Shown: one piece after another, positions 34,961 to 42,890 of the stretch
Position numbering within the stretch: position 1 is the first letter of the stretch
How the letters are laid out: each line of letters begins with the position of its first letter
NCBI GenBank assembly: GCA_037445375.1
Contig: JBBIKS010000007.1
Span: 1-64,000 of the forward strand
Direction of reading: 5' to 3'
From: DYHD01 sp037445375
Lineage (GTDB): Bacteria; Nitrospirota; Thermodesulfovibrionia; Thermodesulfovibrionales; Dissulfurispiraceae
Length of the DNA stretch: 64,000 nt
Translations under genes and position numbers: made by a program
Notes under the pieces: model-generated
Seen by the model: the letters and a program-made list of their open reading frames with translations, nothing else
What the model was told of the DNA's origin: nothing
Databases searched by the model: none

Positions 34961-36034
34961 ATGGTTAAAGCAATAGAATTGAAAGACGACAAGGTTATAA
35001 TTCTTGACCAAAGCAGGCTCCCACTTGAGGTCAGATTTATTGAATGCACAGATTATTACATGGTTGCAAAATGCATCAAGAAGCTGTGCATAAGGGGAGC
35101 GCCTGCAATAGGTATAGCATCTGCTATGGCAATAGCTATAGGAGCGCAGAATATTAAAGCCAAAAATTTTAATGACTTCATGGAGAAAATTGAGCCCGTC
35201 ATGGAAGCCATGCTCTCTACAAGACCTACTGCGGTAAACATCAGATGGTCTGTTGAGAGAATAAAAGGGATCTTAAATATACATAAAGATGAACCAATAA
35301 CCAAACTTAAAAAGATATTGATTGATGAAGCTAAGGCAATATTAAAAGAGGATATCGAGATCAATAAGGCAATTGGCAGATGGGGAGCAGAGTTTATCAA
35401 GGACGGTGATACAATACTGACCCATTGCAATGCAGGGAGTCTTGCAACAGGAGGCTATGGGACAGCTACAGCCCCGATGATAATCGCAAAAGAGCAGGGC
35501 AAACATATTCGGGTTATAGCTGATGAGACGAGACCTGTCCTTCAGGGTGCAAGACTTACGACATGGGAGCTTATGCAGGCAGATATACCAGTAACCCTTA
35601 TAACAGACAATACAGCAGGGGCATTGATACGAAAGGGCATGATAGACCTTGCAATCGTAGGCACTGACAGGACTACAAGAAAAGGCGATGTAGCAAACAA
35701 AATAGGTACTTATACGGTTGCTGTGCTTTGCAAGGAAAATAAGATACCATTTTATGTTGCCGCACCATTAAGCAGTGTGGATTTTAGCATTGATTCAGGC
35801 GAGCTTATTCCGATCGAAGAACGTTCATCTGATGAGGTGACAACAATTTGGGGACATAGGGTTGCACCTGAAGGGGTAAATGTAATAAACTTAGCATTTG
35901 ATGTAACCCCGTCAAATTATGTAACGGCTTTTTTTACAGAAAAAGGGGTGTTTCATCCGCGGGACTTAAAAAAATTAATGATTAAACTAATTAATCTTGA
36001 TTCATTGAGAATAAAACCGATGAAACACATATGA
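34961..36034 (+). CDS. mtnA: S-methyl-5-thioribose-1-phosphate isomerase
   Basis: Isomerises methylthioribose-1-phosphate in the methionine salvage pathway. RGAPAIGIASAMAIAIG, THCNAGSLATGGYGTA and GTDRTTRKGDVANKIGTY are the MtnA signature regions of the eIF2B-like fold. ATG 34961 follows AGGGGTGG; a GTG at 34955 is alternative. 357 aa. No other mtn genes are nearby, so salvage partners must lie elsewhere or the enzyme serves a partial pathway. Confidence 0.92.
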   Translation: MVKAIELKDDKVIILDQSRLPLEVRFIECTDYYMVAKCIKKLCIRGAPAIGIASAMAIAIGAQNIKAKNFNDFMEKIEPVMEAMLSTRPTAVNIRWSVERIKGILNIHKDEPITKLKKILIDEAKAILKEDIEINKAIGRWGAEFIKDGDTILTHCNAGSLATGGYGTATAPMIIAKEQGKHIRVIADETRPVLQGARLTTWELMQADIPVTLITDNTAGALIRKGMIDLAIVGTDRTTRKGDVANKIGTYTVAVLCKENKIPFYVAAPLSSVDFSIDSGELIPIEERSSDEVTTIWGHRVAPEGVNVINLAFDVTPSNYVTAFFTEKGVFHPRDLKKLMIKLINLDSLRIKPMKHI

Positions 36035-36157
36035 TCTGATGCTCATAAAATAGCATAAAAACAACCCCATTTGATTTATGTCATCCTGAGATTTTTGGAA
36101 GGATGAGAAATTGTTATTGATCGACAGCCTTACCATGACAGAAAGAGAGATTTACAG

Positions 36158-37153
36158 GTGAATATAAAAGATATTTTTACATCATACTCTGCTGAACTTA
36201 AAACAGTTGAGGAAGAACTCTTTGCAATATTTCAGAGCGATGTATTTCTTATACCTGTGATAGGCAGGCATATTCTTCATAGCGGAGGAAAAAGAATAAG
36301 GCCTCTTTTCCTCCTGCTCAGCGCTGACCTATGCGGCTACAAAGGCGCAAACCGCCGTTTGCTTGGCGCCATAATAGAGGCAATTCATACTGCATCACTG
36401 CTGCATGACGATGTGATAGACGGAGCCCATACGAGAAGAGGAAAGACAGCTTCTCATGTATTGTGGGGTAATCAGATTATTGTCCTCGTAGGGGATTATC
36501 TATATTCAAATGCCCTAAAGCTCGCAGTCGAGCAGAAAAATCAAAAGATTATGGAGGCTCTCTCGACTGCTACAACAAGGATGACGGAAGGAGAGATATT
36601 GCAGCTCCACAAAACCGCAGACCCAGATATAACAGAGGATGAATATTTCAAGATTATATCGGCAAAGACAGGGGTCTTAATATCGGCAGCCTGCAAAATA
36701 GGCGGCATACTTGCTGAAAAATCCGATGAAGCCGTGAACGCCCTTGCCAATTTTGGTATGAAGGCAGGAATCGCTTTCCAGATGGCAGACGACGTCCTTG
36801 ACTACATGGCTAAACAGGACGATCTTGGCAAAAAGCTCGGTAAAGATCTCGAAGAAGGTAAGATAACAATGCCCTTAATTCAATTACTCAAATCGGCATC
36901 GGATGTTGAGCATCAGGAGGTCATAAATATTATAACGGATACCGCAAAGAGTCCTGAAAAATCAGGCGAAGATAATATAAAACAGAACAGGATAATAGAA
37001 CTTTTTAATAAATATAACTCTATTGCAGAGTCCTTAAAAATTGCTGATACAATAGTGCAAGAAGCCAGAGCCGAATTAGACATCTTTGCACCATCCAAAG
37101 AGAAAGAGGCAATTATTGCAATGGCTGGCTATGCTATGTCAAGGGAGAAATGA
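36158..37153 (+). CDS. Trans-polyprenyl diphosphate synthase
   Basis: Elongates isoprenoid chains, probably for the respiratory quinone side chain. The first Asp-rich motif LLHDDVIDGA and the second FQMADDVLDY are present, with GGKRIRP at the N-terminal substrate site. 331 aa. The start is GTG 36158 with a weak purine-rich leader. Chain length (octa-, hepta- or other) cannot be read reliably. It runs three bases into the AMMECR1 gene. Confidence 0.88.
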   Translation: MNIKDIFTSYSAELKTVEEELFAIFQSDVFLIPVIGRHILHSGGKRIRPLFLLLSADLCGYKGANRRLLGAIIEAIHTASLLHDDVIDGAHTRRGKTASHVLWGNQIIVLVGDYLYSNALKLAVEQKNQKIMEALSTATTRMTEGEILQLHKTADPDITEDEYFKIISAKTGVLISAACKIGGILAEKSDEAVNALANFGMKAGIAFQMADDVLDYMAKQDDLGKKLGKDLEEGKITMPLIQLLKSASDVEHQEVINIITDTAKSPEKSGEDNIKQNRIIELFNKYNSIAESLKIADTIVQEARAELDIFAPSKEKEAIIAMAGYAMSREK

Positions 37154-37156
37154 TAT

Positions 37157-37666
37157 ATGCATCAGTATGCAGAACTTGCAAAAAAGGTTATAGAGGAATA
37201 CGCAAAAACTAAAAAGATTCATCTTCCACCCTCTGTTATACCTTCAGAGATGCAGAAAAAAGCAGGCGTATTTGTAAGCCTTAAAATAGGCGGCAAGTTA
37301 AGAGGCTGTATAGGCACCTTTTCACCTGTCAATGAGAACTTATATAAGGAGATAGTCAAGAATGCCCTTTCTGCAGCCAATGAAGACCCAAGATTTTTGC
37401 CTGTTGCAGAAGGGGAGTTGAAAGACCTTGAGTATTCTGTTGATGTATTATCTGAGCCTGTCAAGGTAAATAATATTTCAGAGCTTGATCATATTAAATA
37501 TGGTGTAATTGTAATCAAAGGTTTTAAGAGAGGACTGCTTTTGCCTGATATCGAGGGTGTTAATTCCGTTGAAGAACAGTTAAAAATAGCAAAACTCAAG
37601 GCAGGCATAGACCCATTAGATGAGGATGTAGATATATTTAAGTTCTCAGTCGAAAGGTATAGGTAA
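37157..37666 (+). CDS. AMMECR1-domain protein (AmmeMemoRadiSam system protein A-like)
   Basis: 169 aa, a full AMMECR1 domain: GVFVSLKIGGKLRGCIGTF contains the family hallmark LRGCIG. It is often encoded with MEMO and radical SAM proteins, but neither is in this window. The start is 3 nt after the polyprenyl synthase stop, so they share a transcript. Biochemical function is not established. Confidence 0.85.
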   Translation: MHQYAELAKKVIEEYAKTKKIHLPPSVIPSEMQKKAGVFVSLKIGGKLRGCIGTFSPVNENLYKEIVKNALSAANEDPRFLPVAEGELKDLEYSVDVLSEPVKVNNISELDHIKYGVIVIKGFKRGLLLPDIEGVNSVEEQLKIAKLKAGIDPLDEDVDIFKFSVERYR

Positions 37667-37714
37667 AATAATAGCTAACTGCTACAGCATAAAAATCTAA
37701 TTGCAATTTTTGAG

Positions 37715-38989
37715 TTAATATTTTAATAGTATAGTTTCTTTAGCAGTTTTTAAAAACTCTATCCTGCTTCTCTCAAAATCAATGATCTGGGGATGCTTAT
37801 GTTTTAGATATTTTGAGGTGTATTCATTTGCAGGGTCAAACTTATTCAACTGTAGAGACGGATTAAAAATCCTGAAATGGGGCGCTGCATCAAGACCGCA
37901 TCCGGCAACCCACTGCCAGTTTCCAACATTCTGAGCCAAGTCAGCATCAACTAAGTTTTGATAGAAGTATTGTTCTCCCCATCTCCAATCTATCATGAGA
38001 TTTTTTGACAAAAAACTAGCGGTAATCATACGCAGCCTATTATGCATCCAACCCTCCTGCCTCAACTGGCTCATTCCAGCATCTACTATATCAAAGCCTG
38101 TCTCTGCATTTTTCCATTTTTCAAATAGCTCAAAATCATGCTTCCATGGAAATTGCCTCCAGTTTTCTCTATATTCAAGAGATATGACATGGGGATTAAG
38201 ATATAACCATGTTCTATAAAATTCGGACCAGGCAATCTCTTTTATGAATTTCTCGCTGCCCGGGTGCTCTAATAACTTTAAATATACATAACGATGAGAG
38301 ATTATCCCTATCCTGAGATATACTGAGAGTCTTGATGTGCCTTCTATAGCAGGGGAATCCCTATCCTGCGAATAATTTGGAAGTTTTTGTTTTATAAATC
38401 CTTCGAAACTCTCTAATACTTCTTGTTCAGTTTTATACCAGAGATTGATTATATTGATGTTTTGTGGAACAGATAAAGGCTTACATTCATGCTTAATTTG
38501 AGGAGTCGTTAATAAATCCGGCATTGAATAGAGAGCTGGCTTATTGTTTAAAAGGTATGGACTAAATAACCATTTATAAAAATGAGTGAATGTTTTTTTG
38601 AATTTTTCCCTTTCAGGGGGGATTAAAAACTGAAAAATCACCTGATTTTTTATGCCTCTTTTTTGGCACTCAGACTTGAAAAAATCTGCTTTTTTTAAGG
38701 CATTTGGCTCGCTATCAAAACAATGCCTCACTAAATCTGGCTTAGCGACGTCTAAAAATCTTCCAAAATCCTCTAAGTCTGTTATATACAGCCTTGAGCC
38801 AAGCTTCTTAAGTTCTTTTGAGAATTCTTCAATATATTTAAAAAATAAGGACTTCAGATTTTCTCCATGCTCTCTCTGGTTAAAGTTATCAAACAAAAAA
38901 AGGGGTATAATCTCGTTATCTTTCCACCCTTCAAAAAGAACATTGTCTATAAGCCTAAAATCCCTTGCAAATATTGATACAATTCTCAT
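37715..38989 (-). CDS. phr: Deoxyribodipyrimidine photolyase (cryptochrome/photolyase family)
   Basis: Light-driven repair of cyclobutane pyrimidine dimers. The N-terminal antenna-binding alpha/beta domain begins MRIVSIFARDFRLIDN. The C-terminal FAD domain has EIAWSEFYRTWL, WMHNRLRMITASFLSKNL and WRWGEQYFYQNLVDADLAQN. 424 aa, on the short side for class I photolyases. It is isolated and convergent with the AMMECR1 gene. Retention of a photolyase suggests at least occasional light exposure of the lineage (inference). Confidence 0.88.
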   Translation of the reverse strand: MRIVSIFARDFRLIDNVLFEGWKDNEIIPLFLFDNFNQREHGENLKSLFFKYIEEFSKELKKLGSRLYITDLEDFGRFLDVAKPDLVRHCFDSEPNALKKADFFKSECQKRGIKNQVIFQFLIPPEREKFKKTFTHFYKWLFSPYLLNNKPALYSMPDLLTTPQIKHECKPLSVPQNINIINLWYKTEQEVLESFEGFIKQKLPNYSQDRDSPAIEGTSRLSVYLRIGIISHRYVYLKLLEHPGSEKFIKEIAWSEFYRTWLYLNPHVISLEYRENWRQFPWKHDFELFEKWKNAETGFDIVDAGMSQLRQEGWMHNRLRMITASFLSKNLMIDWRWGEQYFYQNLVDADLAQNVGNWQWVAGCGLDAAPHFRIFNPSLQLNKFDPANEYTSKYLKHKHPQIIDFERSRIEFLKTAKETILLKY

Positions 38990-39021
38990 TTAGTTAAAGA
39001 ATTCGAGTGTATTTATTTAAG

Positions 39022-39095
39022 TCATTGGTGTCCAAAATAATATTACAAAATGAATTATGAAGCGATTTCTTAGCATCAAAAAAATTATTTTGGAC
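39022..39095. mobile_element. Family B element, internally deleted copy B2
   Basis: 74 bp. The left end TTGGTGTCCAAAATAATATT and the right end ATTATTTTGGACA match the two ends of the 232-bp copy B1 (54384-54616). The join falls at AGC, which borders both deletion endpoints in B1, as expected from microhomology-mediated loss of ~158 bp. Confidence 0.6.
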
Positions 39096-39209
39096 AAATA
39101 TGGTATTAAGTATATCTAAATAAATTACTTCTTATCAATAAAGCGTTCGAAAAATAGCATATCCTATGTTATATTTTTATAACTTGCATTTTTTAATTTA
39201 GAGAGCAAA

Positions 39210-39746
39210 ATGAGCGGTTTAGTCTTATGGATAACAGGACTATCAGGAAGCGGCAAGAGTGTTATCGCAGATGCCCTGAAAGGAAATTTTCCTGATTTTA
39301 TCATCCTCAGGATGGATGATTTAAGAAAGATTGTAACGCCTGAGCCGTCGTATTCAGAAGGTGAAAGGGAGATAGTCTATCGTGCAATTGTCTATATGGC
39401 TAAAATGCTCTCAGAACTTGGTCATAATGTAATTATTGATGCAACTGCAAATAGAAGAAGATGGAGAGAATTAGCAAGAGAACTGATAAAAAATTTTGTT
39501 GAGATATATCTCAGATGTCCTCTGGATATTTGCCAGCAAAGGGAAAAAAGCAGAATAAATACGCACTTTGCACCAAAAGATATTTACAAAAAGGGGATAG
39601 ATGGATCCCCTGTTCCTGGCATTACAGTGCCTTATGAAGAGCCCCTAAATCCTGAATTGATTTTAGATACTGACAGATTAGCAATTGAGGAAGCTGTTGC
39701 AAAAGTTGTAGATTTTATATCAGCCCAAAAATGTGTTAAATCCTAA
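39210..39746 (+). CDS. cysC: Adenylyl-sulfate (APS) kinase
   Basis: Phosphorylates adenosine 5'-phosphosulfate to PAPS. The P-loop is GLSGSGKS (residues 8-15), with DATANRRRWRELAR and the CysC C-terminal pattern GIDGSPVPGITVPYEEPLNP. 178 aa, slightly short but complete. It stands alone with no sulfurylase, PAPS reductase or sulfotransferase nearby, so a role in assimilation or in sulfated polymers cannot be decided. Confidence 0.88.
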   Translation: MSGLVLWITGLSGSGKSVIADALKGNFPDFIILRMDDLRKIVTPEPSYSEGEREIVYRAIVYMAKMLSELGHNVIIDATANRRRWRELARELIKNFVEIYLRCPLDICQQREKSRINTHFAPKDIYKKGIDGSPVPGITVPYEEPLNPELILDTDRLAIEEAVAKVVDFISAQKCVKS

Positions 39747-39807
39747 AATAACAGGCATGGATGCCCGAAAACCTTCGTACTGAAACACCGACTTAGTGTT
39801 AATGTAG

Positions 39808-39883
39808 GTGTCAGAACTCCGAGGGACGATAGACGAAGGACGATTTTTCATCCCTAGCCTATCGTCCCTCGGAGTTCTGACAC
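39808..39883. repeat. Perfect 25-bp inverted repeat
   Basis: The arms at 39808-39832 and 39859-39883 are exact reverse complements (core CAGAACTCCGAGGGACGATA) with a 26-nt loop that repeats part of the arm (GACGAAGGACGAT). No U tract follows, so it is not a standard terminator. It lies between cysC and the protease gene. Confidence 0.85.
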
Positions 39884-39956
39884 TGACGCTGATACTAAAT
39901 CGTGCCTGCTATATAAAAATCTAATTGCATTTTTAGAGTCAACCCAGATGGCAAAA

Positions 39957-40006
39957 TAAAAAGCCTGCCGCACTATTTTAATCATTGGCACAGCAGGCTT
40001 TTTATT
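39957..40006. terminator. Bidirectional rho-independent terminator
   Basis: AAAAAGCCTGC (left) and GCAGGCTTTTT (right) pair across a 25-nt loop, with A and T runs on both sides. It can therefore serve cysC on the plus strand and the subtilisin-like gene on the minus strand. Confidence 0.8.
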
Positions 40007-40013
40007 TATTAAA

Positions 40014-42089
40014 CTAAATTATTTTTTTTTGCATTCTGCGAATTACAAAATAGAGCAGGGGAAGAGCCATCAAGAAAATGTCCCCGCCTGATGAATGAAA
40101 TTCATTTCCAGCCCTTATTGAGCAGCCGCCACCGCCGCCACCGCCTGTGGCTCCTTGCAGGGTGGTTGCATCAGCAACATTAGAATATCCTGAATTGCCA
40201 GCAACCGTATTAAAAGCTCTGACCCTGTAAATATAGGTTGTATTGGCACTAAGACCTATATCTGAGAATGTTTTAACATTAGTCCCAACTGTTGCTATCT
40301 GCACAAAATCAGCACCACCAACTAACTTTCTTTCGATTTTATAGCCATCTTCAGCCTGAGAATTATCTGACCATGAGAGATTAATCTGTGAAGTGGAAAC
40401 CGCAGTGGCTGCAAGATTAGTAGGTATCTCAAGAGGTGTAATTGCAGTCGCTTCATTGGAATAAACCGAGTCGGCAGGGATAGTGTTAAACGCCCTTACC
40501 CTATAAGAATAGCTTGTGCCATCTCTCAATCCACTGTCAAGAAATAAGTTTATATTTGCAGTTGTGGTTGTAATTTGGCTGAAAGAACCGCCTGCCTGCA
40601 TTCTCTCAATCTTGTAGCCGTCTTCTCCTGTGGCATTGTCAACCCATGAAAGTGAAATCTGCGTTGTTGAGGTTGCAGTTGCACTAAGCCCTGTTGGAAT
40701 GAGTAAAGATGAAATAGCTTTGTAGGCATTAATCCTGCCGCCTGTTTGTATCCAGCTGCTTAAAGACGGCAGAACATCAACATACCTCAAAATTGTGCTG
40801 CGAATTTGCGAAGGTGTAAAATGCGTATAATAACTATACAAAAGCCCTGCAAGCCCGGAAACATATGGTGTAGATGCTGATGTGCCTGACAGGAAATTAT
40901 ATCCAGAAGGTTGTATTGAGGTAGGAATTGTACTTAGTATATATACGCCCGGAGCAGCCACATGGACAGAATTAAGCCCAAAGTTGCTGAAAGAAGCCCT
41001 TCTATCATTCTGGTCTGTTGCGGCTATTGAGATGATATTGGGCAGATTATAACTTGCCGGATATTCGGGATAAAAATCATTATTGACTCCAATACCATCA
41101 TTACCGCCATTTCCAGCAGCAGTCATAACAAGAACGCCTGCTGAATTCGCTGATGCTAAAGCATCATATTCAGAGTTTATATATGTACTGCCTGAATAGC
41201 TCGCATTTATTATCTTTGCGCCTTTTGAGATGGCATATTGTATAGCGGAAATTTCGTCAGCTACAGTTCCTTCTCCGTTACTATCCAAAAATTTAAGCGG
41301 CATTATTTTAACATTCCACATCAAACCTGTTATGCCTGTGAAATTGTTTCCTTTTGCCCCGATTATCCCCGAAACAAAAGTCCCATGTGAATGATTATCC
41401 ATTGGATCATTATTGTTATTGGCAAAATTCCAGCCTCTCCAGTCGTCAATCTTGCCGTTTCCGTCATCATCTATCCCGTTATTAGGAATCTCCCCAGGAT
41501 TAATCCATATATTACCAGAAAGATCAGCATGATTATAGTCAATGCCGGTATCTAAAACCGCTATTACAATTTCACCGTCTCCTGTCCGTATATCCCATGC
41601 CTGAACAGCCTTTATATCTGCACCAGCGGTGCCGGCAGCAAATGCTCCAGTATTGTGTAAAGCCCACTGCTGGTAAAAATACTGATCGTTAGGTATTGCT
41701 GAGGCTTTCCTGATATAGTTAGGCTCTGCATATTCAACGAGCGGGTCTGACATATACTTTATGACAGCATCCTTTACGGTTGTATCGGCAGCGAGCTTCA
41801 CAAGCTCGAGATTTGGGACTATCTTAAAACTCTTTAATACTGTAGCTCCGATAGATTGATGGGTTTTAAGTGTCGATGAGGATAATGTTCCGATTTTGAA
41901 CTTTATTAATAATTCACCTTCCTTAAACTTGCCTTTCTCCATTTGTGAGATTATGGATTGGGCGTCAATTTTTTTAGTAGAAATGTCTGATGTGCTCAAA
42001 GAAGAAACACTCAATGTCTTTTCGCTTCCACAAGAAGACAAAAAGAGCATCATTAACAGAATAAGTAAGGCAGATAATGGTTTTTTCAT
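40014..42089 (-). CDS. Subtilisin-like (S8) serine protease lipoprotein with two Fn3 domains and a C-terminal sorting-type tail
   Basis: 691 aa from ATG 42089 (GGAGGGA upstream). Lipobox LFLSSC ends at C20. A propeptide-like domain (~55-125) precedes the S8 catalytic domain with triad D180 (VLDTGID), H235 (NHSHGTF) and S404 (SGTSAS). Two fibronectin type III repeats (~465-550, ~555-645) share GYKIER and YSYRVRAFNT-like motifs. The tail has six Gly then CSI, a hydrophobic span (FLMALPLLYFVI) and RRMQKK, the layout of Gly-Cys C-terminal sorting signals such as the JDVT-CTERM type. The catalytic residues are complete. Confidence 0.88.
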   Translation of the reverse strand: MKKPLSALLILLMMLFLSSCGSEKTLSVSSLSTSDISTKKIDAQSIISQMEKGKFKEGELLIKFKIGTLSSSTLKTHQSIGATVLKSFKIVPNLELVKLAADTTVKDAVIKYMSDPLVEYAEPNYIRKASAIPNDQYFYQQWALHNTGAFAAGTAGADIKAVQAWDIRTGDGEIVIAVLDTGIDYNHADLSGNIWINPGEIPNNGIDDDGNGKIDDWRGWNFANNNNDPMDNHSHGTFVSGIIGAKGNNFTGITGLMWNVKIMPLKFLDSNGEGTVADEISAIQYAISKGAKIINASYSGSTYINSEYDALASANSAGVLVMTAAGNGGNDGIGVNNDFYPEYPASYNLPNIISIAATDQNDRRASFSNFGLNSVHVAAPGVYILSTIPTSIQPSGYNFLSGTSASTPYVSGLAGLLYSYYTHFTPSQIRSTILRYVDVLPSLSSWIQTGGRINAYKAISSLLIPTGLSATATSTTQISLSWVDNATGEDGYKIERMQAGGSFSQITTTTANINLFLDSGLRDGTSYSYRVRAFNTIPADSVYSNEATAITPLEIPTNLAATAVSTSQINLSWSDNSQAEDGYKIERKLVGGADFVQIATVGTNVKTFSDIGLSANTTYIYRVRAFNTVAGNSGYSNVADATTLQGATGGGGGGGCSIRAGNEFHSSGGDIFLMALPLLYFVIRRMQKKII

Positions 42090-42114
42090 TCTTCCCTCCA
42101 AGATTTAAGATGTG

Positions 42115-42702
42115 TAGTCAAAAGTTTTTAAGCAAAAATGCTTAATCTCTTTTAGTTTAAATTTATTATATGAACGATTTAGGCTGCTTAAATAATATTG
42201 AATAATCACAATATTATTAAGACTACAAATTATTAAACTTAAAGTCAAGCAAAATCAACCATCTAATGTAAATTTTTCCAAAAATAACCTAATTTGAGCG
42301 ATTATTTATGCAATGCCCTCAAAATTTATCATTCTGGATAACCCGAATAGAGCTGAAAGATTTTTTAATATCTATTTTTGTACAGCAATTCACGGAGAAA
42401 AATGACAGCTTATCAATAAAAACATTTCTGAGGAGTTGGAGATAATTTTTCGTAATGTTGGATAGACAAATACACTAAATAAGAAGTAGATAATAAAGGC
42501 AGGTAGAGCGTCAGAATATTGAGACTATATTTTTCATATTATATTAGGTATGTTGTGTTTTCTTTAAAGGCATGCATACCAAGAAACATATATCATTCAG
42601 TGCATTACGAAAGACGCTGTCGGACAGGCTGCAAAGCATATCTGAGTAAGGAAAGCCATCCCAAGTTGAAGATAATAACAGTCATCTCTATCAACCGTGA
42701 CA
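42115..42702. other. Intergenic region with no recognised gene
   Basis: AT-rich gap upstream of the protease gene. It contains a copy of the short motif CCTAATTTGAGCGATT (42288-42303). I found no convincing reading frame, RNA or promoter. ORFs readable here overlap repeats and lack a ribosome binding site. Confidence 0.35.
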
Positions 42703-42877
42703 AAGTGTCGGTTTATAAACTACCTATTCAGCACCCTTCCACCCCCCCCGTCAATGGAGGGGAATTTTTATGAAACTCACCGCAGCTTGCTACGGGGAGT
42801 TTCTTTTTTTCAAGATTTCTCCCTTCGGTCGGAATGTTAACAGCACGGATTCATCCACTTTATAAACAGACTATACT
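42703..42877. mobile_element. Family A element A6 enclosing a family C-like repeat
   Basis: Ends AGTGTCGGTTTATAAACT (42704-42721) and CTTTATAAACAGACTATACT (42858-42877). The interior holds an inverted, shortened family C segment (42732-42802: CCCCCCCCGTCAATGGAGGGG, then CCGCAGCTTGCTACGGGG). With A4, this is the second A element with a C repeat inside. Confidence 0.6.
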
Positions 42878-42890
42878 TAGTCCATTTGGG

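Noticed and set aside
42519..42773. 84-codon ORF upstream of nrdJ's 3' end
   Set aside because: It runs into family A/C repeat sequence, lacks a ribosome binding site and has no recognisable domain.
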